Positions 16,820 through 25,136 of a DNA stretch of 64,000 nucleotides are shown here, in pieces (positions within the stretch are counted from its first letter, which is position 1; each line of letters opens with the position of its first letter). A model generated the notes under the pieces. It was not told the origin of the DNA and ran no database searches. It saw nothing but the letters and a program-made list of their open reading frames with translations. This stretch comes from Streptomyces sp. NBC_01446 (GTDB lineage Bacteria > Actinomycetota > Actinomycetes > Streptomycetales > Streptomycetaceae). Location of the stretch: NCBI RefSeq assembly GCF_026340095.1, contig NZ_JAPEPO010000001.1:4922001-4986000 (forward strand). Direction: 5' to 3'. Both the position numbers and the translations under genes were made by a program.

Positions 16820-17737
16820 ATGCGCGCCCAATTCGTCCTGTCGGAGATCGGCGTAGGTCTCCGCCGAAATCTCACGATGACCTTCGCGGTCATCGTCTCG
16901 GTCGCCCTCTCGCTCGCCCTGTTCGGCGGCTCGCTGCTCATGCGTGACCAGGTGAGCACGATGAAGGGCTACTGGTACGACAAGGTCAACGTTTCGATCT
17001 TCCTGTGCAACAAGGGCGACGCCGAGTCGGACCCGAAGTGCGCCAAGGGAGCCGTCACCGCCGAGCAGAAGCAGCAGATCCTCTCCGACCTGGACAAGAT
17101 GCCGGTCGTCGAGAAGGTCTCCCACGAGTCGGCGGACCAGGCGTACAAGCACTACAAGGAGCAGTTCGGCGACTCCCCGCTGGCCAGCTCGCTGACGCCG
17201 GACCAGCTCCAGGAGTCGTACCGGATCAAGCTCAAGGACCCGGAGAAGTACCAGGTCGTCGCGACCGCCTTCGACGGGCGTGACGGAGTGCAGTCCGTGC
17301 AGGACCAGAAGGGCATCCTGGACAACCTCTTCGGACTCCTCAACGGCATGAACTGGGCGGCGCTCGCCGTGATGGCGCTGATGCTCGTCGTCGCGCTGAT
17401 GCTGATCGTCAACACGGTGCGCGTCTCGGCGTTCAGCCGCCGTAGAGAGACCGGCATCATGCGCCTGGTCGGCGCGTCCAGCTTCTACATCCAGATGCCG
17501 TTCATCATGGAGGCCGCCGTCGCCGGAGTCATCGGCGGTGTGGTCGCCTGCGGCATGCTCCTCGTGGGCCGCTACTTCATGATCGACCACGGTCTGGCGC
17601 TCTCCGAGAAGCTGAACCTGATCAACTTCATCGGCTGGGACGCGGTCCTGACCAAGCTGCCGCTCGTCCTCGCGATCGGCCTGCTGATGCCCGCGATCGC
17701 CGCGTTCTTCGCGTTGCGCAAGTACCTGAAGGTGTGA
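16820..17737 (+). CDS. ftsX: Cell division protein FtsX
   Basis: This 305-aa polytopic membrane partner of FtsE has a first helix at about 22-42 and a large extracellular loop (about 50-170, with a Cys pair in FLCNKGDAESDPKCAKG). Three C-terminal helices follow (about 178-198, 230-252, 275-297). The external loop of FtsX is the part known to engage peptidoglycan hydrolases. The Cys pair in the loop may form a disulfide. It is co-oriented with ftsE and probably co-transcribed. Confidence 0.96.
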   Translation: MRAQFVLSEIGVGLRRNLTMTFAVIVSVALSLALFGGSLLMRDQVSTMKGYWYDKVNVSIFLCNKGDAESDPKCAKGAVTAEQKQQILSDLDKMPVVEKVSHESADQAYKHYKEQFGDSPLASSLTPDQLQESYRIKLKDPEKYQVVATAFDGRDGVQSVQDQKGILDNLFGLLNGMNWAALAVMALMLVVALMLIVNTVRVSAFSRRRETGIMRLVGASSFYIQMPFIMEAAVAGVIGGVVACGMLLVGRYFMIDHGLALSEKLNLINFIGWDAVLTKLPLVLAIGLLMPAIAAFFALRKYLKV

Positions 17738-17759
17738 CAAGACTCCCCGGAGTTGCAGG

Positions 17760-17790
17760 GCGCCGTGCGGTTCAACGAGCCGTACGGCGC
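17760..17790 (+). terminator. Weak hairpin after ftsX
   Basis: An 11-bp stem with one G-U pair (GCGCCGTGCGG / CCGTACGGCGC) and a 9-nt loop lies 22 nt after ftsX, followed by TTCGCGTTG. It is a plausible weak terminator or processing site. Confidence 0.45.
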
Positions 17791-17802
17791 TTCGCGTTGT
17801 CC

Positions 17803-17808
17803 TAGACT
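17803..17808 (+). promoter_or_regulatory. Candidate -10 for leaderless S41 protease mRNA
   Basis: TAGACT ends 7 nt before the ATG at 17816, and no Shine-Dalgarno sequence intervenes. This fits a leaderless transcript. Confidence 0.45.
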
Positions 17809-17815
17809 CACCGTC

Positions 17816-18970
17816 ATGTCGGGCCCCGAACTGTTCTCCCGGCCCCGCCGCTTCGGCCGCGGGGCGGCCCTGACATTGGTCTTCGCGAGCGTCCTCGCGA
17901 CCGGCGTTGCGACGGGTTCGTGGAGCGCCGAGGGCAGTAAGTCCGAGGAGCGCCCGGCCGGTTCGGCCACCGGCGGCGGACACGAGGACGTGCGGGACGC
18001 GGCCGCAGAGGCGATGGCCGACGGCAAGTCCCCGACGCAGGCTGCCGAGGAGGCCGTCAGCCGCAGCGGCGACCGCTGGGGCGCGGTCTACTCGCAGGGC
18101 GAGTACAAGGAGTTCGAGCAGGAACTCGACGGCCAGTACACGGGCGTCGGCCTCTGGGCCAGGCGTACCGCCGACGGCCGGATAGAGGTCTCCAAGGTCG
18201 GTTCCGGTTCCCCCGCGGCGCACGCGGGCGTGCGTCCCGGCGACCGGCTCCGCACCGTCGACGGCCGGCCCGTCACCGGCCGCCCCGTCACCGAGGTCGT
18301 CTCCCTGCTGCGCGGCGAGCACGCGGGGACGGCCGTCCGGCTCGGCCTGACGCGCGGTACGCGCGCGTGGACCGAGACCCTGCGCCGGGCGAACCTCGCC
18401 ACCGAGCCCGTCACCGTCTCCCGCCTCCCTGGCGGCACCGTCCTGATCAAGGTCGCCGCCTTCACCAAGGGCTCCGGTGATCGCGTACGGTCCGCCGTGC
18501 GCGACGCCCCCCACGGCGACGGCGTCCTCCTCGACCTGCGGGGCAATTCGGGCGGCCTGGTCGCGGAGGCGGTCACCGCGGCGTCGGCGTTCTTCGACGG
18601 CGGGCTCGTGGCGACGTACGACGTACGGGGACGCCAGCGCGCCCTGCACGCCGAGCGCGGCGGTGACACCTCCAGACCGGTGGTCGCGCTCGTCGACAGC
18701 GGCACGATGAGTGCGGCCGAGCTGCTCACCGGGGCCCTCCAGGACCGCGGCCGTGCGGTCGTCGTGGGCTCGAGGACCTTCGGCAAGGGTTCGGTCCAGA
18801 TGCCGAGCCGGCTTCCCGACGGCTCCGTGGCCGAGCTGACCGTCGGCCACTACCGCACCCCCACCGGCCGCGCCGTCGACGGCCGGGGCATCACCCCCGA
18901 CCTCGAGGCCGAGGAGGGGGCCCGGCAGCGGGCCGAGACAGTATTGAGTGGCCTCGGGGACCCCTCGTAG
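17816..18970 (+). CDS. S41 family C-terminal processing peptidase
   Basis: This 384-aa exported protease has an N-terminal signal/anchor (about 18-40), a PDZ domain (about 110-190: GVGLWARR..VSKVGSGSPAAHAGVRPGDRL) and the S41 core. The catalytic dyad is Ser299 (DSGTMSAAE) and Lys324 (TFGKGSVQ), the expected 25 residues apart. The usual LDLRGNSGG strand is present. Tail-specific proteases of this type trim exported or membrane proteins from the C-terminus. It lies directly after ftsX and before smpB, so a role in envelope protein turnover is inferred. The ATG at 17816 matches a leaderless promoter geometry. Confidence 0.93.
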   Translation: MSGPELFSRPRRFGRGAALTLVFASVLATGVATGSWSAEGSKSEERPAGSATGGGHEDVRDAAAEAMADGKSPTQAAEEAVSRSGDRWGAVYSQGEYKEFEQELDGQYTGVGLWARRTADGRIEVSKVGSGSPAAHAGVRPGDRLRTVDGRPVTGRPVTEVVSLLRGEHAGTAVRLGLTRGTRAWTETLRRANLATEPVTVSRLPGGTVLIKVAAFTKGSGDRVRSAVRDAPHGDGVLLDLRGNSGGLVAEAVTAASAFFDGGLVATYDVRGRQRALHAERGGDTSRPVVALVDSGTMSAAELLTGALQDRGRAVVVGSRTFGKGSVQMPSRLPDGSVAELTVGHYRTPTGRAVDGRGITPDLEAEEGARQRAETVLSGLGDPS

Positions 18971-18988
18971 TGCGAAAATGGGCGCACT

Positions 18989-19543
18989 ATGTCTAAGGGA
19001 ATGTTCGTACCGAAGGAATCACAGCCCAAGCAGGGCGCGTCCGGGAAGTCCGGCAAGGACAAGGACGGCAAGCGCAAGATCGTCGCGCAGAACAAGAAGG
19101 CCCGGCACGACTACGCCATCGTCGACACGTACGAGGCGGGCATCGTCCTGACCGGGACCGAGGTGAAGTCGCTGCGGCAGGGCCGCGCCTCGCTGGTCGA
19201 CGGCTTCGTCCAGATCGACGGGAACGAGGCGTGGCTGCACAACGCCCACATCCCGGAGTACAGCCAGGGCACCTGGACCAACCACTCCGTGCGCCGCAAG
19301 CGCAAGCTTCTCCTGCACCGCGAGGAGATCGACAAGCTGGAGTCGAAGTCCCAGGAGACGGGTCACACGATCGTGCCCCTGGCCATCTACTTCAAGGACG
19401 GCCGCGCGAAGGCGGAGATCGCGCTCGCCAAGGGCAAGAAGGAGTACGACAAGCGGCAGACGCTGCGTGAGCAGCAGGACCGCAGGGACTCGGACCGCGC
19501 CATCGCGTCGGCCAAGCGGCGGCAGCGGGCGCGGGAGCGCTGA
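18989..19543 (+). CDS. smpB: SsrA-binding protein SmpB
   Basis: This 184-aa partner of tmRNA binds its tRNA-like domain and places it in the A site of stalled ribosomes for trans-translation. The core begins at about residue 28 (KRKIVAQNKKARHDY) and contains GTEVKSLRQGRASL, AWLHNAHIPEYSQG and RKRKLLLHR, with a basic C-terminal tail that enters the mRNA channel. A Lys/Gly/Ser-rich N-terminal extension of about 25 residues precedes the conserved core. An internal start at Met5 would shorten it only slightly. Its RNA partner ssrA lies 133 bp downstream on the same strand. Confidence 0.97.
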   Translation: MSKGMFVPKESQPKQGASGKSGKDKDGKRKIVAQNKKARHDYAIVDTYEAGIVLTGTEVKSLRQGRASLVDGFVQIDGNEAWLHNAHIPEYSQGTWTNHSVRRKRKLLLHREEIDKLESKSQETGHTIVPLAIYFKDGRAKAEIALAKGKKEYDKRQTLREQQDRRDSDRAIASAKRRQRARER

Positions 19544-19633
19544 CGCCGCGCTGGGGTTCTGCCCGGTCCGCCGGTAATAGGCTGGCACCGTCGCCCGTCG
19601 GTCACGTACGATGGGTGTTGTCCCGCTGGTGAC

Positions 19634-19647
19634 GGGACGCCCTGGAT
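19634..19647 (+). other. Small hairpin between smpB and ssrA
   Basis: GGATC-GAAA-GATCC is a 5-bp stem with a GNRA tetraloop followed by GGTTTTG, 30 nt before mature tmRNA. It could be a weak smpB terminator or part of the pre-tmRNA leader. A TACGAT at 19607-19612 is a possible -10 for ssrA. Confidence 0.3.
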
Positions 19648-19676
19648 CGAAAGATCCGGTTTTGAAAAATCAACAT

Positions 19677-20064
19677 GGGGATGATCGGTTTCGACAGCGG
19701 CTGTCGAAGCAGGGGAAGCGTGTCGAGGAAGCGACAATGATCTCGTTAACCATATGTCGCAACCAATAATCGCCACTTCTAAGAGCGATTCCCAGTCCTT
19801 CGCCCTCGCTGCCTAATAAGCAGTGAGTGAAGGACCCTAAAAGGGTGTCAGCCCGGGGATGTTCCCGACCCGGATCCTGGCATAATCTAGGGGACTAAAC
19901 CATCGAGCCCGGTCACGGGGTTCGATGGGAAATCAAACAGTGACTGGGCCCGTCGGCGACTTGTTCGCGTGATCACCGGGGCCGAGAAAATCGAAGCGAA
20001 CTGCACACGGAGAAGCCCTGCTGCTGCACCGTTGGACGCGGGTTCGATTCCCGCCATCTCCACA
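19677..20064 (+). ncRNA. ssrA: Transfer-messenger RNA
   Basis: The one-piece tmRNA begins GGGGATGATCGGTTTCGAC, and its 5' GGGGATG pairs with CATCTCC at 20055-20061 to form the acceptor stem. The T arm GGTTCGATTCCC is at 20041-20052. The tag reading frame starts at GCC 19772 and reads ATSKSDSQSFALAA (14 codons), ending in tandem TAA stops at 19814-19819. The C-terminal FALAA is the protease-recognition end. The chromosome has A-CA rather than a complete CCA after the acceptor stem, so the 3' CCA is probably completed by nucleotidyltransferase. It is adjacent to smpB and followed by a strong terminator. Confidence 0.97.
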
Positions 20065-20080
20065 GAATTCCCATGTGAGA

Positions 20081-20113
20081 CGAAGGCCCGGCTGCGATGC
20101 AGCCGGGCCTTCG
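20081..20113 (+). terminator. ssrA terminator
   Basis: A perfect 15-bp stem (CGAAGGCCCGGCTGC) with a 3-nt loop is followed by TCGTGCCGTCGT, 17 nt after tmRNA. Confidence 0.88.
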
Positions 20114-20217
20114 TCGTGCCGTCGTCGTGCCACAGGCGCGCGAGTCTTGTGCGGTCCTGGGGGGCTCGGCTGACGCACCCTGTCCCCGGGCGCCGCGATC
20201 CGGGATGCTCCTGAGGC

Positions 20218-21837
20218 ATGAGTAGACCCGACGGACCTGTGAGACGACTCCTCAATCCCCTTGCGCGTCAACGGCGTTACCTCGTCTGGCCCGCCCTCCT
20301 CGCGCTCGCGGCGGGCCTGACCTGGGGCTCACCGGCCGGTGCCGACGGCGACAGCACCGGTCTCCCCGAGGCCATGGACACCATCCTCGGCGACCCGTCC
20401 ATGGAGGGCGGCGCGGCGAGCGTCGTCGTCGCCGACGCGAACAGCGGCGACATCCTCTACCAGCACAATCCCACCGGACGCCTGATGCCCGCGTCCAACA
20501 CCAAACTCCTCACCTCGACCGCCGCGACGGAGCTCCTCGGCACCGGCTACCGGTTCACCACCGACGTGCTCGGTGACGGGCGGCGGCGGGGGAGCGTCCT
20601 CGACGGCGATCTGTATCTGCGCGGCACCGGCGACCCGACCGCCCTCGCCAAGGACTACGACGAGCTCGCCGCCCAGGTCGCCGCGTCGGGTGTGAAGTCG
20701 GTCAGCGGTCGCCTCGTCGCCGACGACACCGCGTTCGACAGTCAGCGCCTGGGCCGTTCATGGGCCGCCGACGACGAGTCCTCGTACTACTCGGCGCAGA
20801 TCTCCGCCCTGAGCGTCGCGCCGGACACCGACTACGACACCGGAACGGTGATCGTCGAGGCCTCGCCGGGCGCGAAGGCCGGGGACAAGCCGAAGATCAC
20901 CGTCACGCCGAGGACTCACTACGTGGACATCGACGTGCAGGCCACGACCGTCGCGGCCGGCGGTGACGACAGCCTTACCGTCGAGCGGCAGCACGGCACG
21001 AACACGGTCACCGTCAGCGGCACCGTTCCCGTCGGCGGGGACACCACCAAGGAGTGGGTCACCGTCTGGGAGCCCACGGGATACGCGGCCTCCGTCTTCC
21101 GAGACGCGCTCGCCGCGCACGGCGTGAAGGTGTCGGGCGGCACGAAGCTCGGGCGTGCCACCCCGAAGGGCGCCGTGCGGCTCGCCACGCACGACTCCAT
21201 GCCCCTGAAGGACCTGCTGATCCCCTTCCTGAAGCTGAGCAACAACATGCACGCCGAGATCCTCACCAAGGCCATGGGCGCGAAGGCGACCGGCCGCGCC
21301 GGGAGCTGGGACGACGGACTCGCGGCGATCAGCGGCTATCTGAAGGGCATCGGTGTCGACATCGGGCGGCTGCGCCAGGCCGACGGGTCCGGGCTCTCCC
21401 GCATGGACAACATCCCGGCGGGCCAGATCGCGAAGCTGCTGCTCGCGGTGCGCGCCGAGCCGTGGTTCGGCGACTGGTACAAGGCGCTCCCGGTGGCCTG
21501 TGCCCCGGACCGGTTCGTCGGCGGCACCCTGCGCTCGCGGATGTGCGGGACACCGGCCGCGCTCAACGCCCGCGGCAAGACCGGCTCCCTGACCGGCGCG
21601 TCCGCGCTCTCCGGCTATGTGAAGGACGCCGGTGGACGCGAACTCGTGTACAGCATCGTCCAGAACAACTACCTGGTCGGCTCCGTGAAGCCCCTTGAGG
21701 ACGCGATCGTGGTGACGCTCGCGAAGTCCGACGCGGACGCGGCAGTCGCCGTGCAGCCGCGCTCGCTGCGGTCCGTGCCGGTCTCCGAGCGGAAGGGCGA
21801 CCTGGAGTGCTCGTGGCGCAAGCCGGCAGTGTGCTGA
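20218..21837 (+). CDS. D-alanyl-D-alanine carboxypeptidase / endopeptidase (PBP4 type)
   Basis: This 539-aa exported peptidase of the S13 family has an Arg-rich N-terminus and signal peptide (cleaved near ASPAGA-DGD). Three active-site motifs are clear: Ser93-x-x-Lys96 in PASNTKLL, SNN in KLSNNMHAE, and KTG in RGKTGSLTG. The long insert between the first two motifs is typical of the PBP4/DacB class. It trims or cleaves peptidoglycan cross-links and is a beta-lactam target. It is a single gene, separated from ssrA by a terminator and convergent with the MFS gene 14 bp away. Confidence 0.95.
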   Translation: MSRPDGPVRRLLNPLARQRRYLVWPALLALAAGLTWGSPAGADGDSTGLPEAMDTILGDPSMEGGAASVVVADANSGDILYQHNPTGRLMPASNTKLLTSTAATELLGTGYRFTTDVLGDGRRRGSVLDGDLYLRGTGDPTALAKDYDELAAQVAASGVKSVSGRLVADDTAFDSQRLGRSWAADDESSYYSAQISALSVAPDTDYDTGTVIVEASPGAKAGDKPKITVTPRTHYVDIDVQATTVAAGGDDSLTVERQHGTNTVTVSGTVPVGGDTTKEWVTVWEPTGYAASVFRDALAAHGVKVSGGTKLGRATPKGAVRLATHDSMPLKDLLIPFLKLSNNMHAEILTKAMGAKATGRAGSWDDGLAAISGYLKGIGVDIGRLRQADGSGLSRMDNIPAGQIAKLLLAVRAEPWFGDWYKALPVACAPDRFVGGTLRSRMCGTPAALNARGKTGSLTGASALSGYVKDAGGRELVYSIVQNNYLVGSVKPLEDAIVVTLAKSDADAAVAVQPRSLRSVPVSERKGDLECSWRKPAVC

Positions 21838-21851
21838 CGGCTTGCGGGTGA

Positions 21852-23108
21852 CTACGTACGGTCGCGTACGTCGCTGCGTACGTAACCGATGAGCGCGAGT
21901 ACGAGCGCGCACGCCGACGCGGCGGCCGGGACCGCGTAGCCCGCGGTGGGGCCGAGGCGCTCCACCGCGGAGCCGCCCGCCGCCGCGCCGCCGGCGATGC
22001 CCCCGAGCAGGCCGGTCACGGCGAGGGTCATGCCCTCGTTCAGCTGGCCCTCGGGGGTGCGGGCCTGGACCAGCGTCATGCCCGTGACCATCGTCGGGGC
22101 CGTCGCCATACCGGCGACAAGGAGAGCCCCGGCGACCACAAGGAGGGAGCCGGTGAGCGCCGCGAACAGGGGGAGGGCCAGCAGGACGGTCATCGCGGCG
22201 ACGCACCACGGGTGGCGGCGCGCCGCGGGACCGGCGGGCCGCACCGCCCCGTAGACCAGGCCCGCCACACAGGAACCCGCCGCCTGGAGCGCGAGGACCG
22301 CGCCGGCCGCCGCCTTGTGGCCCCCCTCGTCCGCGAACGCGAGCGTGACCACCTCCATCGAGCCGAACACGGCGCCGGTGGCGAGGAACGACGCCAGGAG
22401 AACGGGCATCCCGCGCGCGCGGAGGGGCGATTTCGTGGCCGTGCGCCCATGGGTGGGCGGTTCCGTGGCGCGCTGCGCGGCGAAGACCAGTACACCGGTG
22501 AACAGCAGGACCGCGCCGATCAGGGTGCCGGCCTCCGGGAAGAGCGACCCGCACAGGAAGGCGGCGAGCACCGGGCCCAGCATGAAACACAGCTCGTCCA
22601 CCGCCTGTTCGAAGGAGTTCGCGGTGTGCAGGGCGGCCGGGTCGCCCTTGAGGAGATGGGCCCAGCGGGCGCGTGACATGCCGCCCGTGTTGGGCGTCGT
22701 GGCCGTCGCCGCGTAGGCCGCGAAGAGCGTCCAGTCGGGCGCCCCGTAGTGCACGCACAGGAGCAGGGCGAGCGATCCGCAGACCGCGACCGCTGTGGCG
22801 GGTACGGCGGTCCTGGCCTGCCCGTACCGGTCGACGAGGCGTGCCGTCCACGGGGCGACGACCGCGGTCGCGGCCATCCCGGTCGCGGTGACGGCCCCGG
22901 CGAGCGCGTACGAGCCGCGCGCCCCGGCGATCATGATGACGGCGCTGACGCTGAACATGCCCATGGGGAGGCGGGCGAGGAGGTTCCCGAGCGTGAAGGC
23001 GAGCGCGCCGGGCGTGGACAGGAGACGGACGTACGGGGAGCGGCCGGGCTGTGGCCGGTGGGTGGAAATCAGGGGAGCGGTGGCGGGCTCGGATATCGCG
23101 TCGGGCAT
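21852..23108 (-). CDS. MFS transporter
   Basis: This 418-aa major facilitator has about 12 hydrophobic helices and the loop motif DRYGQARTAV between helices 2 and 3. The substrate is unknown, but such proteins are often drug or metabolite exporters. It is divergent from a LysR-type regulator with an 83-bp gap, the classic arrangement in which the regulator controls the pump. Confidence 0.9.
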   Translation of the reverse strand: MPDAISEPATAPLISTHRPQPGRSPYVRLLSTPGALAFTLGNLLARLPMGMFSVSAVIMIAGARGSYALAGAVTATGMAATAVVAPWTARLVDRYGQARTAVPATAVAVCGSLALLLCVHYGAPDWTLFAAYAATATTPNTGGMSRARWAHLLKGDPAALHTANSFEQAVDELCFMLGPVLAAFLCGSLFPEAGTLIGAVLLFTGVLVFAAQRATEPPTHGRTATKSPLRARGMPVLLASFLATGAVFGSMEVVTLAFADEGGHKAAAGAVLALQAAGSCVAGLVYGAVRPAGPAARRHPWCVAAMTVLLALPLFAALTGSLLVVAGALLVAGMATAPTMVTGMTLVQARTPEGQLNEGMTLAVTGLLGGIAGGAAAGGSAVERLGPTAGYAVPAAASACALVLALIGYVRSDVRDRT

Positions 23109-23179
23109 GTGATCAGCGTCGCCGTGGGCCGGGCGCCCGGTCCAACACCTTCTCCGTACCGATTCACGCGCCGGCGTTG

Positions 23180-23185
23180 TAAGTT
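23180..23185 (+). promoter_or_regulatory. Candidate -10 for leaderless LysR mRNA
   Basis: TAAGTT ends 6 nt before the LysR ATG in the short divergent region shared with the MFS gene, and no Shine-Dalgarno sequence is present. Confidence 0.4.
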
Positions 23186-23191
23186 CGCCGG

Positions 23192-24205
23192 ATGCCCGAC
23201 CAACCGGCCGCGCCCGGCACGTCCGCCCCCGCCCACCTGGAGCCCCGGCTGCTGCGCGCGTTCCTCGCCGTCGCCGAGGAGCTGCACTTCACGCGCGCCG
23301 CAGCCCGGCTGTACGTCGCGCAGCAGGCCCTCAGCAGGGACATCCGCCGGCTCGAACGGGAGCTGGGCGCCGAGCTGTTCGCGCGGAGCACGCGCCAGGT
23401 CGCCCTGACCACGGACGGGGCGCGGCTGCTGCCGTACGCGCGGCGAGTTCTCGACGCGCAGGACGAACTGCTCGCCGCCTTCACGCGCCGCCCGGCCGCG
23501 GGGGCAGCGCGGCCGCTGCTCGTCGACGTGAACAGCCCCGGCCTCGTCTTCGAGCGCATCCTGCAGCGGGCCCGCGAGTTCGCCCCCCAGTGCGAACTGA
23601 TGGCCCGCTACGAGAGCGGTCTGACCGGCGCCGCCTCGGAGATGGCCGCGGGCCGCCTGGACGCGTCGTTCGGGCGGTACGCGGGGCTCGATCCGGCGGT
23701 GCGGGCGCGCCTTTCGCAGCAGCCCGTGCGGTACGAGCCGATGACGGTGGTCCTGCCGGACGGTCATCCCCTCGCCGCCCTGGAGGCCGTGCCGCTCGCG
23801 CGGCTCGCGGGCGAGACGGTGTACGCGGGCGCGGGCAATCCCCGTACGCCGGAGTGGACCGACCTGGCCGGGCGGCTCTTCGAGGGGCGCGGGATAGCGG
23901 TCGCGCCGCCCGCGCCGCTCGCCGTGGGTGTCGAGGAGTTCCGGCGCATCATGGCCAAGACGGGGACCCCGGTGCTCGCCGCGGGGAATTTTCCGGCCAT
24001 GCCCGGCTCCGTCGTGAGGCCCCTGACCGACCCCGTGCCCCTGTCGCCGGTGTCGCTGGTGTGGCCGGCGGGACTCGTGCACCCGGGGATCGACGCGCTC
24101 CGTGCGGCGGCCGCCACGCTCGCGGAGGAGAACGACTGGCTCCGTAAGCCCCCAGGCGCCTGGATACCGGCCATAGATGCACTCATCATGATGAGTCAGG
24201 ACTGA
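23192..24205 (+). CDS. LysR family transcriptional regulator
   Basis: This 337-aa regulator has an N-terminal winged helix at about 17-75 (LLRAFLAVAEELHFTRAAARLYVAQQ, a standard LTTR recognition helix). The C-terminal domain is a periplasmic-binding-like effector fold (about 105-330). It is divergent from the MFS transporter and probably regulates it in response to a small ligand. A TAAGTT -10-like element 6 nt before the ATG suggests a leaderless mRNA. Confidence 0.93.
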   Translation: MPDQPAAPGTSAPAHLEPRLLRAFLAVAEELHFTRAAARLYVAQQALSRDIRRLERELGAELFARSTRQVALTTDGARLLPYARRVLDAQDELLAAFTRRPAAGAARPLLVDVNSPGLVFERILQRAREFAPQCELMARYESGLTGAASEMAAGRLDASFGRYAGLDPAVRARLSQQPVRYEPMTVVLPDGHPLAALEAVPLARLAGETVYAGAGNPRTPEWTDLAGRLFEGRGIAVAPPAPLAVGVEEFRRIMAKTGTPVLAAGNFPAMPGSVVRPLTDPVPLSPVSLVWPAGLVHPGIDALRAAAATLAEENDWLRKPPGAWIPAIDALIMMSQD

Positions 24206-24246
24206 GGGTTGGCCGCGGCTGTCACTCGCGTGCGCTACATTCGTCG

Positions 24247-24279
24247 TCCGAGCGCATTGTGATAAGGGGGGCGCTCGGA
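24247..24279 (+). promoter_or_regulatory. Stem-loop in the mat operon leader
   Basis: A perfect 9-bp stem (TCCGAGCGC / GCGCTCGGA) with a 15-nt loop containing ATTGTGATAAG lies about 80 bp before matA. TACATT at 24236-24241 is a possible -10 just upstream, so the hairpin would be at the start of the transcript. Confidence 0.35.
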
Positions 24280-24356
24280 TCGGGTGGGGGCCCGGTCCGA
24301 ACGACGAGGGCTCGGTACGTCGTGCGCGCACCCAATGTTCATGTCCTTGGGGGGAT

Positions 24357-25136
24357 GTGCGTACGGTGGAACATTGGCGAGAAAATGCCCGTTCCGGGCA
24401 AACTCACGATCCTAATGAAGTAACGATCCAACTCGACGGCGCAGGCCGTCAGTTGGCCGAGCTCATCGCCGCGCGGCGCGAGGGTGCCGCCGACAAGGAA
24501 GTCCCGGTCTTCGTGGACGACTCGGGTCGGCGAAACCGCAGGTACCGCCGCTTCGGCGCGATCGTCGGGATGATCTGCGCGGTCTACGCCGTGGTCATCG
24601 TGGCGACACTGCTCTCCGGAAACTCGAACGCGCCCTGGCTGCCCATCCAGGGCGAGGACCGCGACAAGCCCGCGGGCAAGGTGGACACGTCGCCGCTGCC
24701 AGCCGACCCGGCGGCCAGGCCGTCCTCCTCGGCGGGCGTCACGGCCGATCCCAGTACTTCCGGCACCGGAGCGGCGTCCAGCGAGCCCAGCGCCGGTCCG
24801 TCGACCGGCGTCGGCGGCAGCGCGAGCGCCAAGCCGGGCGACAAACCCGGCAAGTCGCCCGACCCGAAGCCGTCCGCCGGCCCCGGCAAGCCCAAGCCCG
24901 GCCAGTCACCCGACCCGGGCCCCGGCCCCTCGGAGCCGCCCGGCTCACCCGGCCCCGGCGAGCCGTCCCCGTCGGACAGCGGACCGCCCGTGCAGCCGTC
25001 GGACTCCCCGGCCCAGGGCGGCACGCAGACCGTCGCCGCGCCGCCCGTCGAGTCATCCGTCGTGTCGCCCGTCGACCTGAGCCAGAGTCCGGCCGGACCG
25101 CCAACGGCCTCGTCCCCGGAAAGCGGCATCCTGTAA
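24357..25136 (+). CDS. matA: MatA-like single-pass membrane protein with Pro/Gly/Ser-rich tail
   Basis: This 259-aa protein has a cytoplasmic N-terminus (about 1-65), one membrane helix (GAIVGMICAVYAVVIVATLL, about 63-82) and a long low-complexity Pro/Gly/Ser/Lys exterior (about 95-259). The GTG at 24357 follows TTGGGGGGAT. It abuts the next gene (TAAATG, no gap), so the two are co-expressed. By position it corresponds to matA of the recalled Streptomyces matAB locus, needed for mycelial aggregation through a poly-GlcNAc-like exopolysaccharide. No catalytic domain is visible, so a scaffold or export role is inferred. Confidence 0.75.
   Translation: MRTVEHWRENARSGQTHDPNEVTIQLDGAGRQLAELIAARREGAADKEVPVFVDDSGRRNRRYRRFGAIVGMICAVYAVVIVATLLSGNSNAPWLPIQGEDRDKPAGKVDTSPLPADPAARPSSSAGVTADPSTSGTGAASSEPSAGPSTGVGGSASAKPGDKPGKSPDPKPSAGPGKPKPGQSPDPGPGPSEPPGSPGPGEPSPSDSGPPVQPSDSPAQGGTQTVAAPPVESSVVSPVDLSQSPAGPPTASSPESGIL

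Noticed and set aside
16763..18850. Long minus-strand frame across ftsX and the S41 protease
   Set aside because: It mirrors the G/C third positions of the real genes, and its His/Asp/Arg-rich peptide has no family features.
20041..20062. tRNA gene suggested by a T-arm
   Set aside because: It is the tRNA-like domain of tmRNA. The acceptor stem pairs with the tmRNA 5' end, not with a separate tRNA.
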